Assembly (NCBI GenBank): GCA_012521105.1
Contig: JAAYNA010000157.1
Coordinates: 1 to 38,627, forward strand
Direction: 5' to 3'
Length of the DNA stretch: 38,627 bases
Source: Clostridiaceae bacterium
GTDB lineage: Bacteria; Bacillota; Clostridia; DSM-8532
In this document: piece by piece, positions 17,148 to 25,211 of the stretch
Position numbering within the stretch: position 1 is the stretch's first letter
Layout: the number at the start of each line of letters is the position of its first letter
Notes under the pieces: model-generated
The model's input: the letters and a program-made list of their open reading frames with translations, nothing else
Databases searched by the model: none
What the model was told of the DNA's origin: nothing
Position numbers and translations under genes: made by a program

Positions 17148-17845
17148 ATGGATACCATCGGAATAATTGGGGCAATGGATATTGAAACAGAATTAATATT
17201 GAATAAAATGACCGGGGTAAATGAAAAGCAATATGCAGGTTTTACCTTTTATACGGGAAAGTATAAAGACCTGGATATAGTTCTGACTTCCTGCGGCGTA
17301 GGTAAGGTAAATGCAGCAAGCTGTACCCAATTGCTTATTGACAGATTTAATGTAACAAAAATTATCAACACCGGCATTGCCGGAAGTATGAATGAAAAAG
17401 TGAAATTATGTGATATTGTTATTTCGGATAATGTTACATATCATGATGTAAGACAGTAGCAGATGAGGACATGCTTTCCCTACAAAGAGTTTTTTACTGC
17501 AAGTGAACAATTGAAGAGTTTAGCGGTTAAAGCCTGTAAAAGAACAGAGCTTCAAGGCTTTAACTATCATATTGGCAGAATTGTGACCGGTGAGGCCTTT
17601 GTCAGTGATGATGGTTTAAAGAAAGAAATCATAAATACAGTCCTTATTGTGTAGAGATGGAGGGAGCAGCCATAGGCCATGTAGCAGATATAAACGGAAT
17701 ACCTTTTATAGTAATTAGAAGTATATCCGATAATGCAGATGATAATGCTGCATTATATTACGATGAATTTGAAAGCATAGCGGCGAATAACTCTGCCATG
17801 CTGGTACTGAATATGCTTGAACTTTTAAATTCCGAAACTGCTTAA
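17148..17845 (+). pseudogene. mtnN: Broken 5'-methylthioadenosine/S-adenosylhomocysteine nucleosidase
   Basis: The intact enzyme cleaves MTA and SAH in SAM salvage. The start (MDTIGIIGAMDIETELI) follows GGAGG. Homology runs through GVGKVNAASCTQLLI and VTYHDVRQ, then a TAG at 17457-17459 interrupts where family members read a sense codon (VRQ-stop-QMRTCFPYKEFF). Further on, after GEAFVSDDGLKKEIIN, a 1-nt indel near 17638 breaks the frame; shifting it restores SPYCVEMEGAAIGHVA and the C-terminus. The catalytic Glu and Asp positions (GAMDIE, VEMEG, ISDNAD) are all still present, so inactivation is recent or reflects sequence errors. Its end overlaps the convergent Rrf2 gene by 4 nt. Confidence 0.85.
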
Positions 17846-18246
17846 ACAAATTGAGACAGAGTTAAATTCTCCAGTTTTTCAGACACAATATCGCGAATTT
17901 CCTTAAAGACTTGAAGGAGTTTCTCATTTTTTTCAATGGGGGTGTGCTCGAAATAATAAAGGCTGGCAGAACCTACCGAAGCCAACGGTCCGTCAATAAG
18001 CCTTATGATCTCGGCAAGGGTAATTTCATCGGGGCTTTTTGCCAGTTCATATCCACCCCGTGACCCCCTTATGCTTCTTACATAACCCGCACCTTTTAAC
18101 TGCAGGAATATTTGCTCCAGATATTTCTTTGGTATATTGTTTCTTTCAGATACCTCCATTATTTTTAAAAGTTCATTCTTTCCATAACACCTTGCAAGAT
18201 CTATCAAAGCCAAAAGCGCGTATTCACTTTTTCTTGATAACCGCAC
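17842..18246 (-). CDS. Rrf2-family transcriptional regulator, CymR-like
   Basis: DNA-binding protein of 134 aa of the Rrf2 family. It has an N-terminal winged helix (MRLSRKSEYALLALIDLAR), the YLEQIFLQLKGAGYVRSIRG recognition region and the GGYELAK wing. The three clustered cysteines that bind Fe-S in IscR are absent (the only Cys is in LARCYG), which fits CymR-type control by cysteine synthase/O-acetylserine rather than Fe-S sensing. GTG start with GGAGG 7 nt upstream. It sits 26 nt after cysN, so it is probably the last gene of the sulfate operon. Likely targets are that operon and the tauE operator (inference). Confidence 0.85.
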   Translation of the reverse strand: MRLSRKSEYALLALIDLARCYGKNELLKIMEVSERNNIPKKYLEQIFLQLKGAGYVRSIRGSRGGYELAKSPDEITLAEIIRLIDGPLASVGSASLYYFEHTPIEKNEKLLQVFKEIRDIVSEKLENLTLSQFV

Positions 18247-18272
18247 TCAAATTCCTCCTGTATTACTATATC

Positions 18273-20087
18273 TTACAGTCTAATATGTTTTCTAACCATG
18301 CGAACACATTCTTCTATATCATTAATATTATTTATATGCATTTTTACAGGGATATCGGTGGTTTTTTCTTCACCCACCCAAATTACCGTAATTTTCTCGG
18401 GTGGTATTCCGGTACATATTACATCGTAATCATCGGCTGTAAGCTCCCTTGCAGAAATAATAAATATCATACCCGCATCAAGCATTATATGTGCAACCTC
18501 GGTTAACCTGCGAATATGCTCCTGCCTGCTCGGTGGCAGTATCTTGTGATCTATCAGATCGGCATCCACCCCGTACAAAACACTTCCCATACCAAGGTAA
18601 TACACAAGCCTTCCGTCGTTAAACAACTGTTTTTCAAGGGCTCTGCCCAGCTCTTTTCTGGGGCTTTGTCTCTCTCCGGTAATAAGTATTAAAGCAGCGC
18701 CGTGTTTATATTTCTTAGCCCGTGCCTCCGCACTGATTTCGCTTCCAATCCATTTGTAATTGCGCATCAGAACCTTATCACGGACCCAGCTGGTTTGATC
18801 CTCCAGTTCACTGATAACTATTCCGCCACCTGATATTTCATAATCATCCACAATAACAAAACGGCTTGTTTTTGCAATATCACCCGTTAAGTCAAAGGCA
18901 ATATGCCTGTCTAAGGTTAAAATGCACTCGGCCACCTCATTACGATCAACCTGTTCCTTCTTCTTGCTGACCAGGTTTGACGCATCAATCACACTTCGGA
19001 TTTCTTCAAGCTGCATACCTACCTTTGCAGTGCCAAGCTTTAAATAATAGATTTTATTCTTAACCAGAGGGTTTTTTCCCAGCCAGAACAAATTAACCAG
19101 CATCCGGCCGGTGGTCTTTGGTTTAGGCTCATTTTCAAGGCACATCATTTCCCCACGTTTTACATAAATCTGTTCAGTTACTGTAAAACCTGCAGCCCAG
19201 CCTGCTCCAATAGTTGTTGCCGGTTCCCTGTTAAAGGCTTCTATTGTTTTTATCCGTGTTCGCTTACCCGAAGGATAGAATATTACTTCATCACCAACAG
19301 ATATTTTTCCAGTTTCGATGGTTCCGGCTATAATTCTTCTGTTGTCGCCACCTTTGGTAAATTTATATACATCCTGGACAGGCATGCGGAAAGGCTTGTC
19401 TTCAGGAAGCTGTTCGCTCTTGAAGGAATCTAAAACCTCCAGAACGTTCATTCCTTTATACCAGGGCATCCTGTCCGAATGATTGGCAACATTATCCCCC
19501 TCAATTGCGCTGATTGGAATAAAGCATAAAGGCTCTACATCCACTTTCCTTAAAAAACGCCTGTATTGCCTTTCAATACGCTTAAACGGCTTTTCACTGT
19601 ATTCTATTAAATCCATTTTGTTAACAAGCACGCACACTTGCTTAATACCCAGCATCGACAGCATATAACCATGGCGCCGGGAATTTTCCTGAATTCCTTC
19701 GCTTGCATCTATTACTAACAGAGCAGCCTCAGCACGGGCTGCACCGGTAATCATATTCTTTAAAAACTCAATATGCCCCGGCGCATCAATTATAATATAG
19801 TTTCTAAGCTCTGTCTGGAAGAAACAGCGTGCTGTATCAATAGTTATGCCCTGGGCCTGTTCATCTTTTAATGCATCCAGAAGAAAAGCATATTCAAAAG
19901 GTTTTGAATTACGCCTGCAGGTTTCTTTTACCTGCTCTAATTTTCCTTCCGGTAATGAATTGGTATCGGCCAGAAGTCTTCCTATGACTGTGCTTTTCCC
20001 ATGGTCCACATGTCCCACAATTACTATATTCATATCCTGCTTATGAACTAAATCTCGTTTATCTAAGAGGATCTCGCTATTTGTCAT
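18273..20087 (-). CDS. cysN: Sulfate adenylyltransferase subunit 1 with degenerate APS-kinase-like domain
   Basis: Large GTPase subunit of ATP sulfurylase, 604 aa, making APS from sulfate and ATP together with CysD. The EF-Tu-like GTPase domain has G1 [10 protein letters not shown]3 DAPGH and G4 NKMD, followed by beta-barrel domains to about residue 440. The last 160 residues align by pattern with APS kinase (CysC), as in CysNC fusions, but the P-loop GLSGSGKST is replaced by [12 protein letters not shown] and the usual DGDNVRHGL and FISPFR blocks read [11 protein letters not shown] and IISARELT. The kinase domain is therefore probably inactive. AGGGG precedes the ATG. Co-transcribed with cysD upstream and the Rrf2 gene downstream. 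Confidence 0.92.
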   Translation of the reverse strand: MTNSEILLDKRDLVHKQDMNIVIVGHVDHGKSTVIGRLLADTNSLPEGKLEQVKETCRRNSKPFEYAFLLDALKDEQAQGITIDTARCFFQTELRNYIIIDAPGHIEFLKNMITGAARAEAALLVIDASEGIQENSRRHGYMLSMLGIKQVCVLVNKMDLIEYSEKPFKRIERQYRRFLRKVDVEPLCFIPISAIEGDNVANHSDRMPWYKGMNVLEVLDSFKSEQLPEDKPFRMPVQDVYKFTKGGDNRRIIAGTIETGKISVGDEVIFYPSGKRTRIKTIEAFNREPATTIGAGWAAGFTVTEQIYVKRGEMMCLENEPKPKTTGRMLVNLFWLGKNPLVKNKIYYLKLGTAKVGMQLEEIRSVIDASNLVSKKKEQVDRNEVAECILTLDRHIAFDLTGDIAKTSRFVIVDDYEISGGGIVISELEDQTSWVRDKVLMRNYKWIGSEISAEARAKKYKHGAALILITGERQSPRKELGRALEKQLFNDGRLVYYLGMGSVLYGVDADLIDHKILPPSRQEHIRRLTEVAHIMLDAGMIFIISARELTADDYDVICTGIPPEKITVIWVGEEKTTDIPVKMHINNINDIEECVRMVRKHIRL

Positions 20088-20174
20088 GTTAAAAACCCCT
20101 GTCTATATTCTATTTTCTTAAGTTCACCATTTAGAAGTCTCTTGCCTGAAAGGTAAGCAAGGAATACACCGTCT

Positions 20175-21056
20175 TTACATGTATCCGCCTTTTCTTAGTT
20201 CCTCAAGCCCACCACCATCTTCCTTGTCCTGGGCCCTTCCCGAGCGTTCGGCAATATTCGCAAACTTCCCGGTTTTTAGCTCCTGTATAATTCCGTCCAC
20301 ATCCTTTGCATCGGATTCAACCGGGAAGGTGCAGGGCCAGCATCCAAGAGAGCGGTACCTTTTCCCCTCTCCCCGGTCGTAATACAAAGAAACGGTGGGG
20401 ATATTTTCCCGCTTTATATACTCCCATATATCAAGTTCGGTCCAATCCAGCAGCGGATGTATGCGAAGATGTGTTCCAGGCGCAAAATCGGTTTTAAACT
20501 GTCCCCAAAATTCAGGGGGCTGATCCCCTATGTCCCAGTCACTATTTCTGTCCCTGGGTGAAAAGTATCTTTCCTTTGAGCGGCTTCCTTCCTCATCTGC
20601 CCGCACCCCAACAATAACACCGGTGTATGGCTCGGTGTTATTGTCTATTTCATAAACTTTTTTTGTATGATTCAGCCTGTACCTTGGCCATTTTCCGTTC
20701 AATGTATTCTTTAACGCTTCAGTTTTCAAAAGCCTGCAGCATTCAAGGTGGGTTGCATTTCCATCGGGAAATGTAATTTTACTGTCCAATGCTTCCTTGT
20801 TTTCCCCGTAAATCATGTCCAGCCCCCACTCAAGAGCAAGCCTGTCCCTGTATTCTATCATCTCGGGTATTTTATAATGAGTATCAATATGAACAAGCGG
20901 AAAAGGTACATGACCAAAGAAGGCCTTTCTTGCCAGCCACAATAAAACCGTGCTGTCCTTGCCTATTGACCAGAGCATACACAAATTTTTGAAATTTGCA
21001 TAGGCTTCCCTAAGAATATGTATCGACTTATTTTCCAGCTTATCAAGGTGGTTCAT
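20175..21056 (-). CDS. cysD: Sulfate adenylyltransferase subunit 2
   Basis: Catalytic subunit of ATP sulfurylase, 293 aa, of the PP-loop ATP pyrophosphatase family. The PP-loop is in [19 protein letters not shown], and downstream are [15 protein letters not shown], the cysteine-containing [17 protein letters not shown] and a C-terminal GGYM. ATG start after GGGGTGATTGA. It lies 41 nt after cysQ and 87 nt before cysN. Confidence 0.95.
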   Translation of the reverse strand: MNHLDKLENKSIHILREAYANFKNLCMLWSIGKDSTVLLWLARKAFFGHVPFPLVHIDTHYKIPEMIEYRDRLALEWGLDMIYGENKEALDSKITFPDGNATHLECCRLLKTEALKNTLNGKWPRYRLNHTKKVYEIDNNTEPYTGVIVGVRADEEGSRSKERYFSPRDRNSDWDIGDQPPEFWGQFKTDFAPGTHLRIHPLLDWTELDIWEYIKRENIPTVSLYYDRGEGKRYRSLGCWPCTFPVESDAKDVDGIIQELKTGKFANIAERSGRAQDKEDGGGLEELRKGGYM

Positions 21057-21097
21057 TCAATCACCCCTCTGTATCCTTTGAATAAAACTTATGTATA

Positions 21098-21877
21098 TTA
21101 GATCAGTTTATTAGCAGGATGGTTAATAATATAAAACCCTTTTTCATTCAGGTTATTCACCCGGTTATATGTCATCTCGCTATCATCCATTTGCCGGAAA
21201 ATCCCTCCTGCTTCTTCAACAATACACTGCATAGCAGCCGTATCCCATTCCATTGTATAGCCAAAACGGTAATACACCTCTGCCTCTCCCCTGGCAATCA
21301 GACACCCCTTTATTGCACTTCCCACACTCAGAGTATTTTTTATACCATTTCTCTGTATTAATTGCAGAAGCTTGTCTGATTTATGGGATCTGCTCATCAT
21401 AAGGCGTATGTCCTTAGTTCTGGAAGAAACATGAATTCTCTCAATATGCCCGTCCTTTTCATAAAAGGCACCTTTCCCCTTTACGGCAAAATACAATTCA
21501 CCGGTTACGGGTATACCAATAACGCCCAGAACAGGCTTTCCCTGATAGCTTAATGCAATATTCACGGTAAACTCGCCATTTTTCTTAATAAATTCTTTTG
21601 TTCCATCCAAGGGATCTATAATAAAACACCAGTCGTTTTTAAGCCTTTCGGGATCATTTTTTGATTCTTCTGACAGTATAGCACATTCGGGGTACCTGCT
21701 CTTTAGATTTTTAACAATATAGTCATTTGCTTTTCTGTCGGCTTCGGTAATTGGCGAAAAGTCATCCTTGTAATCAACAGAAAAATCCTTTTCATATATC
21801 TCAAGAATAATCCGTCCTGCTTCTTTAGTTATTTCCTTTGCGGTTTCAATAACATCATCCAAATCCCGAAAATCCAT
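21098..21877 (-). CDS. cysQ: 3'(2'),5'-bisphosphate nucleotidase, CysQ family
   Basis: Mg-dependent phosphatase of the inositol monophosphatase superfamily, 259 aa, which removes the 3' phosphate of PAP (and PAPS). Metal-site motifs: EESKND (near residue 70), DPLDGTKEFI, and EWDTAAMQCIVEEAGG toward the end. ATG at 21877 after AGAGGGG. First gene of the sulfate operon. Its presence implies PAP or PAPS is made in this cell, although no intact APS kinase or PAPS reductase is visible in the window. Confidence 0.9.
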   Translation of the reverse strand: MDFRDLDDVIETAKEITKEAGRIILEIYEKDFSVDYKDDFSPITEADRKANDYIVKNLKSRYPECAILSEESKNDPERLKNDWCFIIDPLDGTKEFIKKNGEFTVNIALSYQGKPVLGVIGIPVTGELYFAVKGKGAFYEKDGHIERIHVSSRTKDIRLMMSRSHKSDKLLQLIQRNGIKNTLSVGSAIKGCLIARGEAEVYYRFGYTMEWDTAAMQCIVEEAGGIFRQMDDSEMTYNRVNNLNEKGFYIINHPANKLI

Positions 21878-21987
21878 TTTACCCCTCTGCTTTTCATATG
21901 CAAACTCAAACAGCTATTTGCATGTAATTAGTATATCCAATATTATCACTATTTTTTTAAGACAATATTAATTTCTTTTCGTTTTCC

Positions 21988-22000
21988 TACTATTATAGTA
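21988..22000 (-). promoter_or_regulatory. Possible cysQ-cysD-cysN promoter with overlapping palindrome
   Basis: A TATAAT (minus strand, 21992-21997) is embedded in the palindrome TACTATTATAGTA. The -35 is poor. Further down, the minus strand also reads ATTGTCT near 21958-21966, sharing seven bases with the tauE operator half-site. Suggestive only. Confidence 0.3.
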
Positions 22001-22056
22001 TACATTATTGTAATATGAAAGTTAAACTGAAATAAACTAAAGAATGCAAGTTTATA

Positions 22057-22320
22057 TTAAGACAGGGGTATTTTCTCGTATGTGTTTTTCGTATAACCCT
22101 TAATAACCCTGTATAAATGGCGAACCGGATATTTCAAGGCTTTGCTTTCGTAAACAACCATATCCTTATATTCTTCGGGAAACTTCAGGCAGTAGTTACA
22201 ACCTGTGGAAGAGATTTTACACGGCAAAGATATAACCTCAAACACATATCCTCTCTTCTCAAAATGCCTGCTCATTTTAATGGTATAGTTTCCGGAATCA
22301 TATACAGCCAAACAATCCAC
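22057..22320 (-). CDS. DUF3343-like small protein (putative Se/S carrier)
   Basis: Protein of 87 aa with a GTG start behind GGGGGCAGG. The N-terminus is beta-alpha-beta-like (MDCLAVYDSGNYTIKMSRHF) and is followed by ISLPCKISSTGCNYCLKF, which matches the pattern of DUF3343 proteins (a P-x-x-I-S-S stretch, a Gly/Cys turn and a basic/hydrophobic strand), annotated as possible selenium/sulfur carriers. Cysteines at CKISSTGCNYC could be functional. The neighbouring sulfur genes fit, but this is inference. Confidence 0.6.
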   Translation of the reverse strand: MDCLAVYDSGNYTIKMSRHFEKRGYVFEVISLPCKISSTGCNYCLKFPEEYKDMVVYESKALKYPVRHLYRVIKGYTKNTYEKIPLS

Positions 22321-22400
22321 TTATACCTGCCCCCATATCCTAATCTTTTATTATACTATGAAAAGACATTAAAGCTGGTTACCTGCCATTATTTTCCCGA

Positions 22401-22430
22401 AAATAAAAAGGACGATGCTGCTCATCGTCC
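22401..22430 (-). terminator. Terminator of tRNA-Arg
   Basis: Minus strand: GGACGATG (22423-22430), 5-nt loop, CATCGTCC (22410-22417), then TTTTTATTTT. Perfect 8-bp stem with a U-tract, 5 nt after the tRNA CCA end. Confidence 0.9.
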
Positions 22431-22435
22431 AATTC

Positions 22436-22512
22436 TGGTACGCCCGACACGATTCGAACGTGCGACCTGCGGTTTAGGAAACCGATGCTCTATCCTGCTG
22501 AGCTACGGGCGC
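22436..22512 (-). tRNA. tRNA-Arg (anticodon CCT)
   Basis: 77-nt cloverleaf: acceptor GCGCCCG pairs with CGGGCGT (one G-U at the first pair), D-stem region TAGCTCAGCAGGATAGAGCA, anticodon loop TTCCTAA in a CGGTT stem giving anticodon CCT (reads AGG), and T-loop GTTCGAATC. CCA is encoded at the 3' end. A terminator hairpin follows at once. Confidence 0.96.
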
Positions 22513-23003
22513 ATATAATATTTACCTCAGAAAATAATTTTACTATAGCTTATCGGCACTGTCAAGGAGCCTTAGCAATAAAGGTGATTTACCCTGTGTG
22601 AAGTAAGAACTTCATTAATTTTTCCTGTATTCATATTTTCCAAATTTCTATTGTGTGCTGTTGTAACTCCCATCTATTTCACGAACCTCACCTTAGTAAT
22701 CTAATTCGGCCTGGAAATCAACTAACCCGGTTTATGGAAAATAAAAATTAGTTTAACTATATTATTATACTTTGAAGATACACAAGAGCTATACAAACTA
22801 CCATAGGGGTGGTATTACTATTTTCAAAGTTTATATCAGCTTTTGCATTTTGGTTATTATATGCTTTTTTTAATTATATCAGCAGTATTCCAATCATTTC
22901 CATCCACGATATATTTCTTATAATTTATTGATAAATATCTTTAAAATACAACTAAGTTGCACATGTTCTTCCAAAGGCTGTATTTGCTTTATCCATTTAC
23001 TTA
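22513..23003. other. Intergenic region with one inverted repeat
   Basis: AT-rich, no gene seen. ACTTTGAAGATA (22769-22780) and TATTTTCAAAGT (22819-22830) form a 12-bp stem with one G-U, enclosing a small TACCA/TGGTA hairpin. It lies some 170 nt past the glycohydrolase stop and could be an RNA processing or termination structure. Confidence 0.35.
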
Positions 23004-24530
23004 TTATTTGATCTGCATTTTTATAGCTTCTACAACCTTTTCATCCACGTTCAGTCTATTAGCGACGTCAAAACAACTCAAATCATTATTTATTAATAAA
23101 TCAATAATTTTTAAGACTTTTTTAAACGTTATTCGTCCTATTGAAGAATTCTCCAATAATTCTTGTATATTATTGCTATCAACCAAGAAAGCCATACGAT
23201 TTATATATTGATTAGGAATAGACTGAATTTTTGTTACTTTATTTTTCGTTGAAGAGTTAATTATTCCTTCGCGTTCAAATCTTTTAATGTATAATGTTTG
23301 ACCTAACGCAGTTTCATATTTATTAATAATTACACTGCCTGATTTGCCACTTGGTACGACTGTTCCGGATAGAAATCGGATTTTACCTATAGGTGAACCT
23401 TCCCAGTTATTATGCTGAACTTTATTCTGGTTAGTAATATGCTTTGAGGTTCCTATCATATTATCGGACAACAGAATTTCTGTGATATTAACAAGACAAT
23501 TATAATCTTGGATTAGTTTCCATTCAACTGGTATCCAAGTCGTACCATAGAGCATACCTAATAATCCGCCAGTCATAGATGCAATTGTATCAGTATCTGC
23601 ATTAGGCAGATTTGCTGCAATCTTTATTCCAAGTGTAGGATTATTTGCGTATTTTGAAGCTAAGTAAAGAGAAGATAGGATTGCAACATCTCCGGCGCCA
23701 TTGGATTTATCAAAACATTCAAGATACTTAAGTACATCCTCATCATTTACAAGCAATCCTTTATTCAATGAACCAGATATATATTCAAGTTTCTCTACCA
23801 TATCAGAAACAGTATCAGACCAAACCTGAAGGTAATCAAACCCAGAATACTTTTCTGCTAAAGTGAGCCACTGCATAGGAAGTATATCTAAAGTACTCCA
23901 ATCTTTTACTCCATCAATTACAGTTCTGGCAAGTTCTCCATATTCTAAAACTGTTTCCTTATTCTTTAAATAATAGAGTGCATATGCATAACATGAAGCA
24001 CCTAAAATCGCTCTAGGATGCCCATGTGTATATAAACTATCTTTTATTACATCAATTATAAGCATATTGACACTACGCTCATGAATTACATGAGGCAAAA
24101 TGCGCATAGCTGCACCATTACCACCTGCCGTAAAATACTTACTATTTCCTTTTGACTCCCAAGGTAGCACGTTTTTCTTAAGTAACCTCGCAGCCTCTTT
24201 TAGAGCACTGCCGCCACCGCGTTCATATTTCAGCCAAAATGGTATTTCTTTAAATGCTAAAGTTGATTCCCAATTACCTGCTATGATACTTCGTGCAACT
24301 GCCAAAATCATCTGGGTATCATCACTGTACTCGCCTGGTAATATTTTCTCATAATGAGGCCAATACCGCCCACCGGAACGACGAGTCCATTCAATGAACC
24401 GGTTATAGACCTTAGTATTTTTTTTGGTGTTGCTTGCTCCTGGTTCATTTGGCCAGCCTAAAGCATCGCCGATTGCAGATGCCAACATAGCACCTGTGCA
24501 CTTTTCTGCAATGCTCGGTGTGATAGCCAT
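23004..24530 (-). CDS. ADP-ribosylglycohydrolase (DraG/ARH fold) with C-terminal HTH-like extension
   Basis: Hydrolase of 508 aa predicted to remove ADP-ribose from protein or nucleic acid. DraG/ARH metal-site motifs are present: GAMLASAIGDALGWP (residues 13-27), YSDDTQM with SDDT at 69-72, GGNGAAMRI near 140 and NADTDTIASMTGG (310-322). The catalytic core ends near residue 350. A further 155 residues are not part of the usual domain: a strand-rich segment (SPIGKIRFLSGTVVPSGKSG), then a basic helical tail ending in a HTH-like LSCFDVANRLNVDEKVVEAI. ATG 24530 is chosen because GGGGAGGAG lies 8 nt upstream. Last gene of the helicase-DarT-ARH operon, 21 nt after the transferase stop. Proposed antitoxin/eraser. 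Confidence 0.85.
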   Translation of the reverse strand: MAITPSIAEKCTGAMLASAIGDALGWPNEPGASNTKKNTKVYNRFIEWTRRSGGRYWPHYEKILPGEYSDDTQMILAVARSIIAGNWESTLAFKEIPFWLKYERGGGSALKEAARLLKKNVLPWESKGNSKYFTAGGNGAAMRILPHVIHERSVNMLIIDVIKDSLYTHGHPRAILGASCYAYALYYLKNKETVLEYGELARTVIDGVKDWSTLDILPMQWLTLAEKYSGFDYLQVWSDTVSDMVEKLEYISGSLNKGLLVNDEDVLKYLECFDKSNGAGDVAILSSLYLASKYANNPTLGIKIAANLPNADTDTIASMTGGLLGMLYGTTWIPVEWKLIQDYNCLVNITEILLSDNMIGTSKHITNQNKVQHNNWEGSPIGKIRFLSGTVVPSGKSGSVIINKYETALGQTLYIKRFEREGIINSSTKNKVTKIQSIPNQYINRMAFLVDSNNIQELLENSSIGRITFKKVLKIIDLLINNDLSCFDVANRLNVDEKVVEAIKMQIK

Positions 24531-24551
24531 AATTACTCCTCCCCTCAAAAT

Positions 24552-25211
24552 TCAATATAAAATCTCTTTTGGCCTTCTTCCGGTTCTGACGATTTTACTC
24601 CAATTTGTGTTTAATACATCAGGCGCAATAAATATTTGCTTATCAAAGATATAATATGTAGTTAATATGGCTGATACTCTTGCTGCAACATTATCATTTA
24701 CTACAGCTATTCCAGTTATGTAGTTTCTGGGTATACTATCCTTAATTAAAACTTCTGCTTGATCATCTGTTGGACAACATCTCAGCATGCATGAGTTTCT
24801 GTACCTCCCAAGTACAGTCGGTGAAGAATATAGTGTGAACAGCTTATCTAAATCACTAAAAAGATACTTCCCACGTTCTTTACCGGCATTACAGGCGCAA
24901 AATTTAGCATCTCTATTATCTAATATTCTTAGGTCTATGTAAAGTACAACCCAATCTCTAAATATTTGATCAGTATCTCGTTGTTGTGCTTTACTTAGAA
25001 ACCATGAATTAGGGTATTCAATAGAACAACATACGTATTCAAGCTCACCATCATATCTATTGATATCTGTTACAGTTTTAACATCGGAACGAATAGAATC
25101 ACTTGCCAGTATTCCTTCGTTGGATGAAAGTATATGTGTTAACATTTTTAACTTTGTAAAATGACAAAGCCGTGTCACACCACGCTCTTTAAAGAAATCA
25201 TGCGCAGTCAT
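24552..25211 (-). CDS. DarT-like (DUF4433) ADP-ribosyltransferase
   Basis: Protein of 219 aa that I assign to the DarT/DUF4433 family, whose studied members ADP-ribosylate single-stranded DNA using NAD+. N-terminal GVTRLCHFTKLKMLTHIL matches the family's first strand-helix (H-F-T). YVCCSIEYPNSWFL, WVVLYIDLRIL and AKFCACNAG follow the order seen in DUF4433 proteins. QAEVLI with Glu153 is at the position of the catalytic Glu, followed by IPRNYITGI. The start overlaps the stop of the helicase gene by 4 nt, so translation is probably coupled. The predicted toxic activity fits with the glycohydrolase encoded directly downstream. Confidence 0.78.
   Translation of the reverse strand: MTAHDFFKERGVTRLCHFTKLKMLTHILSSNEGILASDSIRSDVKTVTDINRYDGELEYVCCSIEYPNSWFLSKAQQRDTDQIFRDWVVLYIDLRILDNRDAKFCACNAGKERGKYLFSDLDKLFTLYSSPTVLGRYRNSCMLRCCPTDDQAEVLIKDSIPRNYITGIAVVNDNVAARVSAILTTYYIFDKQIFIAPDVLNTNWSKIVRTGRRPKEILY

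Noticed and set aside
17457-17459. Programmed stop-codon readthrough of mtnN
   Set aside because: A second, independent frameshift further down makes decay or sequence error the simpler explanation.
20092-20174. Possible short reading frame between cysD and cysN (VFLAYLSGKRLLNGELKK)
   Set aside because: It reads smoothly but has no start codon with an SD and overlaps the cysN start; most likely chance.
22436-22512. tRNA-Arg as attachment site for the helicase-DarT-ARH island
   Set aside because: The island lies on the 5' side of the tRNA, no integrase is present, and I found no repeat of the tRNA 3' end across the island.
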